Assembly (NCBI GenBank): GCA_977006965.1
Contig: OZ345355.1
Location: forward strand, 2,790,001 to 2,854,000
Source of the DNA: Phymatolithon calcareum
Lineage: Eukaryota; Rhodophyta; Florideophyceae; Hapalidiales
DNA: 64,000 nt
Reading direction: 5' to 3'
A program made the position numbers and the translations under genes. Below are positions 22,522 to 31,139 of this stretch, piece by piece (position 1 is the first letter of the stretch; each line of letters opens with the position of its first letter). The notes under the pieces are model-generated. The model was not told the origin of the DNA. It did no database searches and saw only the letters and a program-made list of their open reading frames with translations.

Positions 22522-23349
22522 GTCATGCTGTTCGTAGTAGGTGGTCTAATGGGCCATACGGGCACGTGTCTCTCGTGTGTCTGTGCGCTGCATCGCTGTC
22601 TTTTGCGTAGGTTGTAGTATATAAGCTAGTTTGTTCCTTCCGCTGAGTAAAGGAAGGTGGGGGAGTTCTGGATTTCGGCTCGATTGCTTGGATCAAGCAC
22701 GCGCAATGTTCGCCTGACAGTCCCTTCGACCACGCGGAGTCGGAGCTCTTCCCAACCTTCTTGGACGCAACCGTCATCATGCAAGCCAGCACGGAGACAA
22801 CTGCGTTCAAGTTTCCCTTTTTCGTGCGTTCGTGCGAAGGTCGACGGAAGCCATGGTCGCCGCCTGAAGACGGCGTCGTTTTCTCCTTCCTTTCTCTTTT
22901 GCCTTTCGTCATGTCGTAAGCGGCGCAGTGGACGTCCGTTCGACTACTCTCCACACTTATTCTTCTCCGTTTCTGCGAAGGCTCGCACTCGTGTTCGTTC
23001 CGCTCCACCGCTGGAGTTCCCGCAAGGCTACCGCGCTTATCCTCAACACCTGGACGATTGTGTTGCGCTCGTTGAGCTTCCGAAGCCCAGTACGGCGCAG
23101 CCTCGCGCCCGTGTCTGATCACCACGCCCGCTTGTGTTCCCGCAAAGCCATGGAGTGCTCCGATGCTGATCTACACGCTTACTCTGTCTTTTTGTCCTGG
23201 AGGTTTTGGTTGCTTGTCTTTCTTTCCTCCTCTTTTTTCTTGTCTCTCCCGCTCTTTTCTTCTCTCTCCTCTCTTGGACTTTTTCTCTCCCATGTGGCGT
23301 CGGGTTCTTTGGAGCCTGGCGCTACAGTCTTCTTGCCCTGCTGACAACA

Positions 23350-23575
23350 CATCGGGGAGGGGGTTTTTAAACTGAAGCCCGCTCTGGAGGACAACTTTGC
23401 GTGGGAGGTTCTTAATCGGGAGCTCACTCCGGGGGACAACTTCGGGAGCGCTCTTGAACGGAAGCTCGTTCGGGGGGACAACTTGGGGGAGGCGCTCTTC
23501 AACGGAAGCTCGCACGGTAGGACATCATCTGGGGGACGCTTTTCAACGAAAGCCCGCTTGGGAGGGCAATCAGAA
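23350..23575. repeat. Minisatellite, ~41-46 bp units, about five
   Basis: Head-to-tail variants of a unit with the landmarks gaagctcg, cggggggacaactt and gcgctctt. The minus strand is open through it and repeats a peptide of about 14-15 residues rich in VVPP and ELPFK. The same unit forms a longer array at 41866-42295. Confidence 0.85.
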
Positions 23576-23600
23576 GGCCATCACTGGGGATGCCAATCGC

Positions 23601-24160
23601 AAGGGACTGCTCGCCGAACCTACTACTCAACCCTGGCCAAGCGTACTATCATAATCACCCTAGCCAAAACTACAACTCATCCATTTTTCAAAGCAATCTC
23701 TGAGAGAGAAAAATTTATTGCGAGCGCTACTCTCTATGCCTTAGATCCTCGTCGCAAGCAGCATCTCCGACATAGTAAGCGGTGTGGTAGATGATCATGG
23801 AAAGAGCCGCTTTGTCAATGTATTTTCTTTTCGCCTCAACAAGGGTGTAGATGTTGGGCCTCCCGCATGTATGCGAAAAATGCCCAGTGTTTCCGCACGA
23901 GGAGCAGTGATGGACCTCATTTCCAACGGTAAGTTGGGCTTCTTTCGCTTGTGGCCCGGCTTAGACACAAGGTAAAACGGTACCTAATAATCCTGTACTT
24001 GATAGTCTCCAGAGACTGAAACACGAATGATGCTGTCCTCATGTTGCTCGGCCCTCGTTCTCAACATCTCTACGTCCCCGAACCAGTACTTTTTCCACTA
24101 GTCGTACAAGACCGGATGCTGCATCAAGCCCCTAGAAGAGCACAAAAGTGCGGCGACAAC
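23601..24160. other. No recognisable gene
   Basis: Plus-strand frames at 23397-23794 and 23784-23975 run out of the minisatellite and have no motif. Nothing else is supported. Confidence 0.3.
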
Positions 24161-24179
24161 TTGGCTACATGGCCACTGG

Positions 24180-24320
24180 AGCTCAGGCTTGTAAACAATA
24201 CTATTGCCAAGGATTGCAGCGAAAAGTGCAATCCGCAATATGGATTGCATCTCAGATTCCGCCGCAATACATACCCCAATCAAAGATTCCGCGGCATTTC
24301 ATATTGCAATACAAGTTTGC
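24180..24320. mobile_element. Possible hAT end region (TTGCAAT cluster)
   Basis: A cluster of ttgca/tgcaat strings like those near the ends of the hAT elements at 2412, 19201 and 21792. A matching CAGGG terminus was not paired, so the call is tentative. Confidence 0.35.
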
Positions 24321-24534
24321 CCAATGGAGAGAGACCCATCAAGACAGGTCGTGGAGTGTGCTGGACGGAAACACCTGAAGGGGATATATGTTGACTTATT
24401 TTAAAAGCTCCCAAAGCCTCAATTTGAGTAACAGGGCAGCCTCTCGCTGTTTCCATTTTCAAAGAACCCTGCACTGTTAGAAAGAAAACGTCCCTTACTT
24501 CTTACTTCGCTTACACGCTATTATCAGAGTTTGT

Positions 24535-24612
24535 TTTTTTAATTATTTTTTTAAAGCTCCAGTCATACGAATATGCGTGCAAGGCTTCATCAGGTGCTAC
24601 CCTCACTAGGCG
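24535..24612 (-). mobile_element. LINE 3' tail fragment
   Basis: On the minus strand it reads gagggtagcacctgatgaag, then gcatattcgtatgactgg and agctttaaaaaaataatt, matching the plus-strand tail at 34295-34365. It is 5'-truncated, with no coding part. Confidence 0.7.
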
Positions 24613-25070
24613 GCCCTACTTCTATTATCAGAGAGTAGTTTTCGGTTATGGCCTTTTCAAGCTGGCAGATGGCGAAAGTTTCGATTTTGGCGAAGATCAT
24701 GACACATGTGGAGAGAGAATATTTCGGAAATTTTCGCTCATCCACTACGTGCTCGTAACTTTTGCCATGCTATATGGTAGCTCAAACTCCCCGTGTCATG
24801 CATCGCGTCATAGACGCAGATGGAGAATGCCTCCCGCTCTTTTTCTGAAGTGATTTATATTGGCCATACCGTGACTATTACTCGTTTCTTGCGGGTTTCG
24901 ACTGTTCTCTTCATTGTATTCTGCAAACGCCATCATCTGCAGGCGTCATGAGACGGAAATCTGTTGTTTTTCGAAGCTAGGGGCAGTAGGGGATCGTTTT
25001 CGACATGAAAAGAAATGTAAGCTTTACTGAAGTGTAGCTTCATTGTCAAACCAATGGCGGAAGTACTAAA
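24613..25070. other. No recognisable gene
   Basis: About 460 bp without sustained open frames or repeats that I can place. Confidence 0.3.
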
Positions 25071-25174
25071 ATTATAAACTAAAATTATAAACTAAGCTTC
25101 GAAATATGCGAAGTCCGCCTGAAGTAAAGGATGAACTTGTTTGAAAAGTGTCAACGAGGGGGGGCTGGGTTGGG

Positions 25175-25515
25175 AAAGGATGAACTTGCCCAGAATTCTG
25201 GCCGGAGAGATGTGCATGGGCGCATAAGTACCGCTGAGGCCAGAGCCAAACTGGCTCCATCAAATAGTGGCTCTTTGCACCGCTGCCACGAAATCTCTGC
25301 GCCTTTGCCATGTAATTCACGATCAGACCCTTCTGCTCCCAATATTGGAGTTAGTCTCACATTTTTGTAATCGTGTTACTTAGTTTGGTATCGTGCTCGC
25401 ATATGTGGTGTATGCATATCCGGATGACTCCTCTTTGAGCACGGGGACGGTCAGCATGTTCCCTACTTTTGGGTATAGCTTTTCATCCATGTAACGCGTT
25501 GACACAAGACGAAAT
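25175..25515. repeat. DIRS-like direct repeat, downstream copy
   Basis: Apparently identical to 29193-29533. It starts aaaggatgaacttgcccaga and ends acacaagacgaaat. On the minus strand it re-encodes the first part of the gag-like frame (MNYMAKAQRFRGSG). Another aaaggatgaacttg lies just outside at 25128, hinting at a short additional repeat. Confidence 0.9.
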
Positions 25516-25539
25516 CCCAAAGCGAAGCTTTTGCGTAGT

Positions 25540-28500
25540 CTATTGCGGGGGCGGGAGCTTAGATCTTGGTTGAAGCGACCAGAAGTACTGCTCCATTTCC
25601 AAGGATAGAATTAACCGTCCGTCAAAATAAACATTTGTAACCAATCGCTCGTCCGCCCAATGACCTCGGCGGACGATAACGGGTATAGGAACCCCGAGAA
25701 GAACTAGTGCAGTCACGCTCCCACTTCTTAAGCTGTGTGAAGCATAAAATGAGAAGGGCGGCGGGATGATATTGAGCTCGGACAATATTGCCTGAAGAGC
25801 TCTTGTGACAATCTGAGCTGTCGGAGCATCGCCCCCATGGCTCCAGTAGAGCTCTCCAGGAGAGAGTGCTGCTCTAGTGGAATGGTATAGCGCTTGCAGA
25901 GCAAGTGGGTCTTCGTCGGATGAATGGTGACACGTCAGCTGTGAGGGCGCGGTCCCTCGGACTGGTCTCCCCTTGAGAGTTCTTGGTCTAGCAGCGATTC
26001 TCCGGTACCGGCCGTCTTCGAAACTGAATGACTCGAGGTCGATATCCTGAATCTGAACGGATCGCCCAGAGGATTCTCTCCAGGAAAACAGATATTGGAA
26101 CTCAATAAGGGCTGCATTTCTCTGTCGAATAGAACCCATAGGTTGCTCTAGACCGTAGACGCGGATTCGTGCAATGACACTCGCCGGAATCGCCGCGCGG
26201 ACATCGGTGAGGGCACCGCGCGCATCGTCTTCTCGTTTGAAAGCACGGATCAAGTCGCGCATATGCTGTCCACTGCATGGATCATCATACCCTTCCCTTA
26301 GGTGTCTCGTCCGAATGGCCGAGATGTAGTGCTCTAAAGAGGAGGAATGAACGCTATCCTCCTCAAAAAGAAATCCGACGTACGCCAGCATGACTTCGTT
26401 GGTTGTGGGGAGTACAGGGTGTCCTTCTTGATCGCAGAAACGAAGAAATTTCTTCCATTGACTGCTCTTCGATGTTCCAGTTGTAGAACTGAAAATGCTG
26501 TCTGCCAGTCTCAGGCTTGCACGCCCTCCAGAAGTGGATGGGAGGCGAACCGCGATAGCATTTCGGGCGGCACGTTGTGCGTCCGACCTACTGCTGCCAC
26601 CTCGAGAGCCCACGCCGGGTTGACGAATCCTGAGGCGAAGAGTTTGCCTTGGCCCGGGAGGAGCACTCGGGAAGCGACCGAGATTCTCCGAAATTGATTG
26701 TACCAAGGCGCTCCGGTCCAGTGGGGCACTATGAGAACGCCGTGGGCGTTCTCGTTCTCTATCTTCAACAACGTTAGCTGTATCAATCCCGGTGGTGGAT
26801 TCCAAAGCCTGCCCATCCCATCCCCCCAATGTTCTTGCATTTGCGCGTGTAGTACCTTGGCTCGGGCTAATGGTGCGTCTCTCAGTGGCCAGTATCTGCG
26901 TACTGTCTGTAGTTTCAGAGAGGAAGTTAATGAGGCGATTAGCGAAGGTGTTGCTTCCAGGTCCCGAGGATTCCATACCCGGCTCAGGCGATCCGCATGC
27001 TTGTTCAACCCTGATGGAATCCATGCCGCTCTTATGGTAATTTTCATCTCTTCCAAAAGAGTGTGAAGCTTTCGAAGCTCTTGCATCAGTTCGGGCTTTG
27101 CTGACACCATATTGTTCACGATGTGGAACACTGCCATGTTGTCTACGTGTAGCAGCAGTCGACCATGATAGCCATCGAGTTTCGCCCGGACGAGCTCCTT
27201 CTCCATAGTCAACCTTACAGCTACAAGCTCCCTGAAGGTGATCGACTTCAGTCGAAGGAGGGGCGACCAGACAGTCTGAACGCTGACGTCTCCAGGAGAT
27301 CCCGGGCGCATGTCGGCACCGAGGGTGCCGCCGTATCCAACATCTGCGGCGTCTGTGTGGAGGTTCCACGATTCTCTTCCTCCGTATATAAGCCTTCCAT
27401 CCCCTGCAGTGAGCGAGCTCCAGGCTTTTAAGTCCCTTATGCCCGCATTGCTTAGTCGTACACATTGTTCTGGGAATCGTCCCCGTCGCGGTTGCGCGAT
27501 TGATAGATCGTCGTACAGGGCCCTCGTAAAGAACCGAGCGAGTGGAATCGGAATGAGCTGTGAAATTGCCGTTCCAGTGAAGGTCCTCACCAATGACTCT
27601 CGCACCCAGCGCCGAGACTTGGCAGAAGTTCGAAGTAGTTTCATGGCCTTTCCGTGAAGTGTTTCGAGCTTTTCTGGGGTGACAAAATACCGGAACTTGA
27701 CTGTATCTATTATGATGCCGAGGTGCTCTAGTCTCGTAGTACCTGATCCCCAAACCCCCTTCTTCTGATGCCTTTGGAGCCCAAGGGTAGGGAATAGCCC
27801 GTCCAACCACCTTGAGATTCTTAGACAGTCGGCAGGAGTGCTCGCACTGTCTCCATCTCCCGGTGCCACCAAATAGTCGTCTATCCATTGTAGGACGCGG
27901 CAATGGAGAGTGGATCGCATATATCGGGTGAGAGGGGCCAAAATATGGCAAAACCAAAACGGAGACCTTGTCCATTCGAAGGGCAAAGCGATACAACGAT
28001 AATATGATCCATTGTACTGGAATATGAACCAATTCCACATACGTGGGTGTAAACGAAAATGCCGATATCCATCCTTCCAGTCGAAGGACAAGAGGTGATC
28101 CCCTTGGCGGAGGCTCGACCCAAAGGAACTGAGAGATTGCATTGTGACAGAGCGCTTCTCTCAGTGTGTGGACTGGAGCTTCAAATTGATTATGAATCTT
28201 CCCTTGGGTTTGGTCCAATCCACGAACGCCGAAGAAATATAGCTCCCCTTCCCCACCTTTGAATAGGCATACTCCTTTGAGATCATCTGGTAAGTACCAC
28301 GTATACATCCATCTTCCAGCTCTTCCTGTCCAAATCGGATGTCTTCCGCGGTCTGTGGAATTGTAGGCAACACCCTCCCCGCGGTGAGGGGTTTGGATGG
28401 TGGGTCCCAGACGCCAAACATCACACATCGAATTATGAACGCTGAGGCCCCTACGGAAGCCCAATTCTCTGCGTGTCGTTGAGTGCTGGCCCAGTGGGCT

Positions 28501-29235
28501 TTCCCCCAAGTTAATGGGCGAGAAGGCGCTTTGGGTGACATTACTCGCCCGCCCCCTTGTTGGGGGCTGAGTTGTGGTCGCGTGCAATTGTTTTAGCAGC
28601 TTCGATGACGTATTTAGCAGAGAGCTCTTGGTAGACCGCAGCATAGGAGTAAGACTGTACTTGGGAGTGCTTGGCTTCAACTTTGGCTTCCACGAGGTCG
28701 GCGAGCTGCCGAGCCATGGCGGGTCCCTTGGTAAGAATTGCCTGGAAGTGAGAAGTGCGCATAGCCAGAATTTCTTTGCTGGCCCGCATAGACCTTTCGA
28801 CAATTGAGAGAAGACGTCCTTGCTCAGCGGGATCGTCGGAGCTCTTGAATAACTCAAATGCGCAAATAGCCTGCTCGATCCATGACCCAGAGGAATGCAC
28901 ATATTCGAGCTCTTTACCATTGCGACGGTCCTTCTTAAGGGTGTCCCGATACAAGTTGGTATCGGGCCTGAAATAACTTGGCTCGTGGGGCTGGACCAGC
29001 TCGCTTCGAGGCCAAATTTGAGAGCGGCCAGCATGCCTGCTAGCCAACAAGTGGTTAACAACTTTCCCATAATCCTCCGCCTCAGCAGGGCGGATGGTGG
29101 AAGCTTGGAAAGCATTGTTCGGATTGTTTGCCATTGGCTTGATTCGTTCCCACTCGGAAATGAGCGTAACACCTTTGCTCCACTGGTGGAGTAAAGGATG
29201 AACTTGCCCAGAATTCTGGCCGGAGAGATGTGCAT
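25540..29235 (-). CDS. Tyrosine recombinase in a 1231-codon open frame
   Basis: The C-terminal 310 residues (nt about 26470-25540) are a tyrosine recombinase. The N-terminal SAM-like part has SSQWKKFLRFC and FLFEEDSV. The catalytic first Arg lies in FSWRESSGRS, followed by HSLRSGSVTALVLLGVPIPV (His-x-x-Arg), GHWADE (His/Trp) and NVYFDG (nucleophile Tyr). Its job would be to insert circular cDNA. The same frame stays open a further 2.7 kb upstream, under the gag-like and RT frames. That upstream part has no domain I recognise and may be overprinting or a by-product of codon bias; the true start is probably near the end of the RT frame, or reached by frameshifting. Confidence 0.75.
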   Translation of the reverse strand: MHISPARILGKFILYSTSGAKVLRSFPSGNESSQWQTIRTMLSKLPPSALLRRRIMGKLLTTCWLAGMLAALKFGLEASWSSPTSQVISGPIPTCIGTPLRRTVAMVKSSNMCIPLGHGSSRLFAHLSYSRAPTIPLSKDVFSQLSKGLCGPAKKFWLCALLTSRQFLPRDPPWLGSSPTSWKPKLKPSTPKYSLTPMLRSTKSSLLNTSSKLLKQLHATTTQPPTRGRASNVTQSAFSPINLGESPLGQHSTTRRELGFRRGLSVHNSMCDVWRLGPTIQTPHRGEGVAYNSTDRGRHPIWTGRAGRWMYTWYLPDDLKGVCLFKGGEGELYFFGVRGLDQTQGKIHNQFEAPVHTLREALCHNAISQFLWVEPPPRGSPLVLRLEGWISAFSFTPTYVELVHIPVQWIILSLYRFALRMDKVSVLVLPYFGPSHPIYAIHSPLPRPTMDRRLFGGTGRWRQCEHSCRLSKNLKVVGRAIPYPWAPKASEEGGLGIRYYETRAPRHHNRYSQVPVFCHPRKARNTSRKGHETTSNFCQVSALGARVIGEDLHWNGNFTAHSDSTRSVLYEGPVRRSINRATATGTIPRTMCTTKQCGHKGLKSLELAHCRGWKAYIRRKRIVEPPHRRRRCWIRRHPRCRHAPGISWRRQRSDCLVAPPSTEVDHLQGACSCKVDYGEGARPGETRWLSWSTAATRRQHGSVPHREQYGVSKARTDARASKASHSFGRDENYHKSGMDSIRVEQACGSPEPGMESSGPGSNTFANRLINFLSETTDSTQILATERRTISPSQGTTRANARTLGGWDGQALESTTGIDTANVVEDRERERPRRSHSAPLDRSALVQSISENLGRFPSAPPGPRQTLRLRIRQPGVGSRGGSSRSDAQRAARNAIAVRLPSTSGGRASLRLADSIFSSTTGTSKSSQWKKFLRFCDQEGHPVLPTTNEVMLAYVGFLFEEDSVHSSSLEHYISAIRTRHLREGYDDPCSGQHMRDLIRAFKREDDARGALTDVRAAIPASVIARIRVYGLEQPMGSIRQRNAALIEFQYLFSWRESSGRSVQIQDIDLESFSFEDGRYRRIAARPRTLKGRPVRGTAPSQLTCHHSSDEDPLALQALYHSTRAALSPGELYWSHGGDAPTAQIVTRALQAILSELNIIPPPFSFYASHSLRSGSVTALVLLGVPIPVIVRRGHWADERLVTNVYFDGRLILSLEMEQYFWSLQPRSKLPPPQ
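26511..28541 (-). CDS. DIRS-like reverse transcriptase-RNase H, one in-frame stop
   Basis: This frame starts with an ATG that overlaps the gag stop (TAATG at 28543-28539) and runs about 676 codons with one TGA at 28163-28161. RT motifs: VDWTKPKGRFIINLKL, HLLSFDWKDGYRHFRLHP (first Asp) and VLQWIDDYLVAPGD (the DD pair). RNase H follows: NLHTDAADVGYGG, SITFRELVAV and LLLHVDNMAVF supply D-E-D, then NKHADRLSR. It copies element RNA to cDNA and degrades the template. The TGA falls between RT motifs and is probably a single inactivating mutation. The next Met after it is 28142. Confidence 0.85.
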
Positions 29236-29338
29236 GGGCGCATAAGTACCGCTGAGGCCAGAGCCAAACTGGCTCCATCAAATAGTGGCTCTTTGCACCG
29301 CTGCCACGAAATCTCTGCGCCTTTGCCATGTAATTCAC
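28541..29338 (-). CDS. DIRS-like Gag/ORF1
   Basis: A 265-residue frame. The first 34 residues come from the terminal repeat, so the real start may be the internal MANNPNNAFQASTIRP at about 29134. The rest is helical and charged (EAEDYGKVVNHLLASRHAG, ERSMRASKEILAMRTSHFQ, ADLVEAKVEAKHSQVQSYSY), ending in a His-Asn tail. No zinc knuckle is present, as is usual for DIRS ORF1. It probably forms the RNA-binding particle. The stop codon overlaps the RT start by one base, suggesting termination-reinitiation. Confidence 0.7.
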   Translation of the reverse strand: MNYMAKAQRFRGSGAKSHYLMEPVWLWPQRYLCAHAHLSGQNSGQVHPLLHQWSKGVTLISEWERIKPMANNPNNAFQASTIRPAEAEDYGKVVNHLLASRHAGRSQIWPRSELVQPHEPSYFRPDTNLYRDTLKKDRRNGKELEYVHSSGSWIEQAICAFELFKSSDDPAEQGRLLSIVERSMRASKEILAMRTSHFQAILTKGPAMARQLADLVEAKVEAKHSQVQSYSYAAVYQELSAKYVIEAAKTIARDHNSAPNKGAGE

Positions 29339-29533
29339 GATCAGACCCTTCTGCTCCCAATATTGGAGTTAGTCTCACATTTTTGTAATCGTGTTACTTA
29401 GTTTGGTATCGTGCTCGCATATGTGGTGTATGCATATCCGGATGACTCCTCTTTGAGCACGGGGACGGTCAGCATGTTCCCTACTTTTGGGTATAGCTTT
29501 TCATCCATGTAACGCGTTGACACAAGACGAAAT
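29193..29533. repeat. DIRS-like direct repeat, upstream copy
   Basis: The partner of 25175-25515 at an offset of exactly 4018 bp. On the minus strand it precedes the coding region and should contain the promoter. It contains no obvious TATA box. Confidence 0.9.
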
Positions 29534-29539
29534 TTATTC

Positions 29540-30235
29540 GCTTGTCGCGCCCTGTTGCTATGATATGATCTCTCTGTGGTGGATTTGCAACTATGTAACA
29601 GCTCGACGTTAAGCTTGACGAGTGAAGTATAGAACATCATAAATTGAAACATCAACGGAATCGATAGCGCTCCGTACTTCTGATGCCCACAGAAGTTTCG
29701 ATATTTCCAAAATCCCCCTGAGCAATTACGCTTCGCCTGAAACTCTCGACCCCTACCCCCATTGTGCGTCTGTATGTCCTTGTGCTGGAAGGAGTACATC
29801 CTGTCACCCCGACCTCTGCGACTGACTTTGGCACCAACTGAAAACACTCATCCCTGATATACATATGAAGCAAGAGAGAGCGCTACTCCAAGACGAGGCC
29901 CTTCCCCGGAACGCTCAAAGCAAGTACGATCTCTTCCTCTCCGATATCTAAGTCTCCCCCTCTCCGGAGGAGTACGGCATCACCATCCTAAGCCCTTACT
30001 CCATCCAATACATCCGCTATGCTGGCTGCCATCCGTTATGAGCTGTGGACTCCGCCGATGGATCGATTTGCACGCCTTCGCCATGAACATCTACGAGCGC
30101 CTCGGATCTTGAATTGAACAAAAACTCGATATCCTTTACTTCGAATATCGCACAACGCCGTGAAACCTCCCATGCTAAGGGAAGCGCGAACCTCCTCGCC
30201 CTCTTTGATTCCAGTTTTTTCGCAACTGTTTAGTT
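29540..30235. other. Anonymous sequence with a decayed frame
   Basis: On the plus strand, 29863-30230 can be read as MKQERALLQDEALPRNAQ, later ITILSPYSIQYIRYAGC and NIAQRRETSHAKGS, passing several stops. This could be an old coding relic, but no family is recognised. The minus strand 29398-29847 is open for 149 residues without motif. Confidence 0.25.
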
Positions 30236-30236
30236 G

Positions 30237-30760
30237 TTTTGAAAGCCCTCAATAACAGTCCTAAGACTGTACGGGAGCAGCTTTTCATAGCTTGTTCATT
30301 TTAGTATATCGCCTGGTCTCTAATACAGGGACTCGCCGTTTTCCATATTGTCATTTATGGTGACGCTGTAGAATAGTTTTAGGGTCTAATGCCTTTTCCG
30401 TTCTTAACATTTCTCCGGAGTCCAGATCATACTTTGTTAGGTTCTTGCGTACGGTCTGCAGGTGGCGCTCTGCTGCCGTTCCGAATGTATTCGATATTAG
30501 CGTCGTGCTCACTTGAGGGAACCTACCGTTTGCGTATTTTATGGCCAGCTGTCGATGTCGCAACATGGAAAACCTGAGGATGGCCGGGATATCATCCGGT
30601 TTGTCGTACTGTATTTTCCTCTTTCTTCTTGCTTCGAGCCTCATGCCTTCTTTTGCGAACAGTATTCGTCGGAGGCCTGGGGATTTCCCTTCCTCCATAT
30701 GATTCAAGTGGGCCGCGAACTGTTCTTGTTGCAACATCGCCGCAGTATCGCAACTTGCCC
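30237..30760 (-). mobile_element. LINE C-terminal block and 3' tail (minus)
   Basis: Closely similar to 33480-33960 on the plus strand, so the two form an inverted pair about 3 kb apart. The shared tail contains gaacaagctatgaaaagctg and tcctaagactgt-type segments after the stop. The tail is followed by an A/T-rich end at about 30237-30250. Confidence 0.65.
30351..30737 (-). CDS. LINE C-terminal 'RKRKIQYDK/NGRFPQV' domain
   Basis: 128 residues. Core: RLEARRKRKIQYDKPDDIPA, RHRQLAIKYANGRFPQV, then STTLISNTFGTAAERHLQTV and LDSGEMLRTEKALD. It is the same domain as 1624-2046, 33490-33860 and 58610-59086, but a distinct subfamily. The frame diverges from its paralogue after EKALD because of a small change, so the last nine residues are out of frame. 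The block always lies at the 3' end of LINE sequence. Confidence 0.5.
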   Translation of the reverse strand: MLQQEQFAAHLNHMEEGKSPGLRRILFAKEGMRLEARRKRKIQYDKPDDIPAILRFSMLRHRQLAIKYANGRFPQVSTTLISNTFGTAAERHLQTVRKNLTKYDLDSGEMLRTEKALDPKTILQRHHK

Positions 30761-31139
30761 AGTGTAGTTCTTGGAATTTTCGCTCTTGCCTTGGCTTGGA
30801 TAGGATAGCCGACTTTCTCCTTGATTCCAGTGCTCTTCAGCTACGTAATGTCGCCATCAATAGACGCCGATTGGATATCATGGACCCTAGTTAGCACAGT
30901 GCACTTTGTTAAGGCTATACGCCCTACCAACATTGATTTTATGATGTCGTGTGTCTACATATGAGAGAAAGAAAAACGAGTCTGAAGTGCCTGGGAGTGA
31001 TTTTCAACAGAGCCCCTATTTGGAGAATATCGTCCTTGGCGACATACTTTGGAACTGGAGATTTGATGGAGCTCAAAGCGCTCCAACGAGCAAAACGATT
31101 CACGGAAATGGATCAGGAGACTAAATATGAATGCAAAAC

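Larger units (their letters stand above)
21465..23600 (-). mobile_element. Minisatellite-bearing retroposon (long copy)
   Basis: The left edge is the inverse of a LINE-type 3' tail: on the minus strand, ggcgttgaggacttgaaaaa, then a T/C-rich end, comparable to the tails at 38700-38750, 50150-50200 and 53650-53696. Landmarks ctccatcttctccaacgcta (21600-21619), ctcgaaagcgcgacgtc and acaacacatcggggaggggg recur in the same order at 41160-41880. The long copy has about 1.6 kb that the 41160 copy lacks, partly a hAT insertion (21792-22521). No RT is seen. A tatataagc at 22618 followed by an ATG at 22657 could be a promoter and start of a plus-strand transcript, but coding evidence is weak. Confidence 0.5.
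25175..29533 (-). mobile_element. DIRS-like tyrosine-recombinase retrotransposon
   Basis: A 341-bp sequence is repeated directly at both ends (25175-25515 and 29193-29533). Between them, on the minus strand, lie gag-like, RT-RNase H and tyrosine recombinase coding regions in that order. YR instead of DDE integrase together with RT identifies DIRS-order elements. Terminal direct repeats that include the gag start fit the split-direct-repeat group (PAT/Ngaro-type) better than inverted-repeat DIRS1, but a second repeat pair was not found. No target duplication is expected for YR insertion. Only one in-frame stop interrupts coding, so the copy is fairly young. Confidence 0.8.

Noticed and set aside
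22523-23125. 200-aa minus-strand frame, with a 153-aa plus-strand frame opposite
   Set aside because: Both strands are open in a GC-rich stretch; composition is Arg/Ser-rich with no motif, and the region belongs to the minisatellite-bearing retroposon.
28574-29194. Plus-strand frames opposite the DIRS-like gag (77-99 aa)
   Set aside because: They are antisense shadows of the gag-like frame.
25540-29235. A single 1231-residue protein taken at face value
   Set aside because: Only the last 310 residues have a recognisable domain. The upstream part overlaps gag and RT in other frames, so a 1231-residue product is not asserted.
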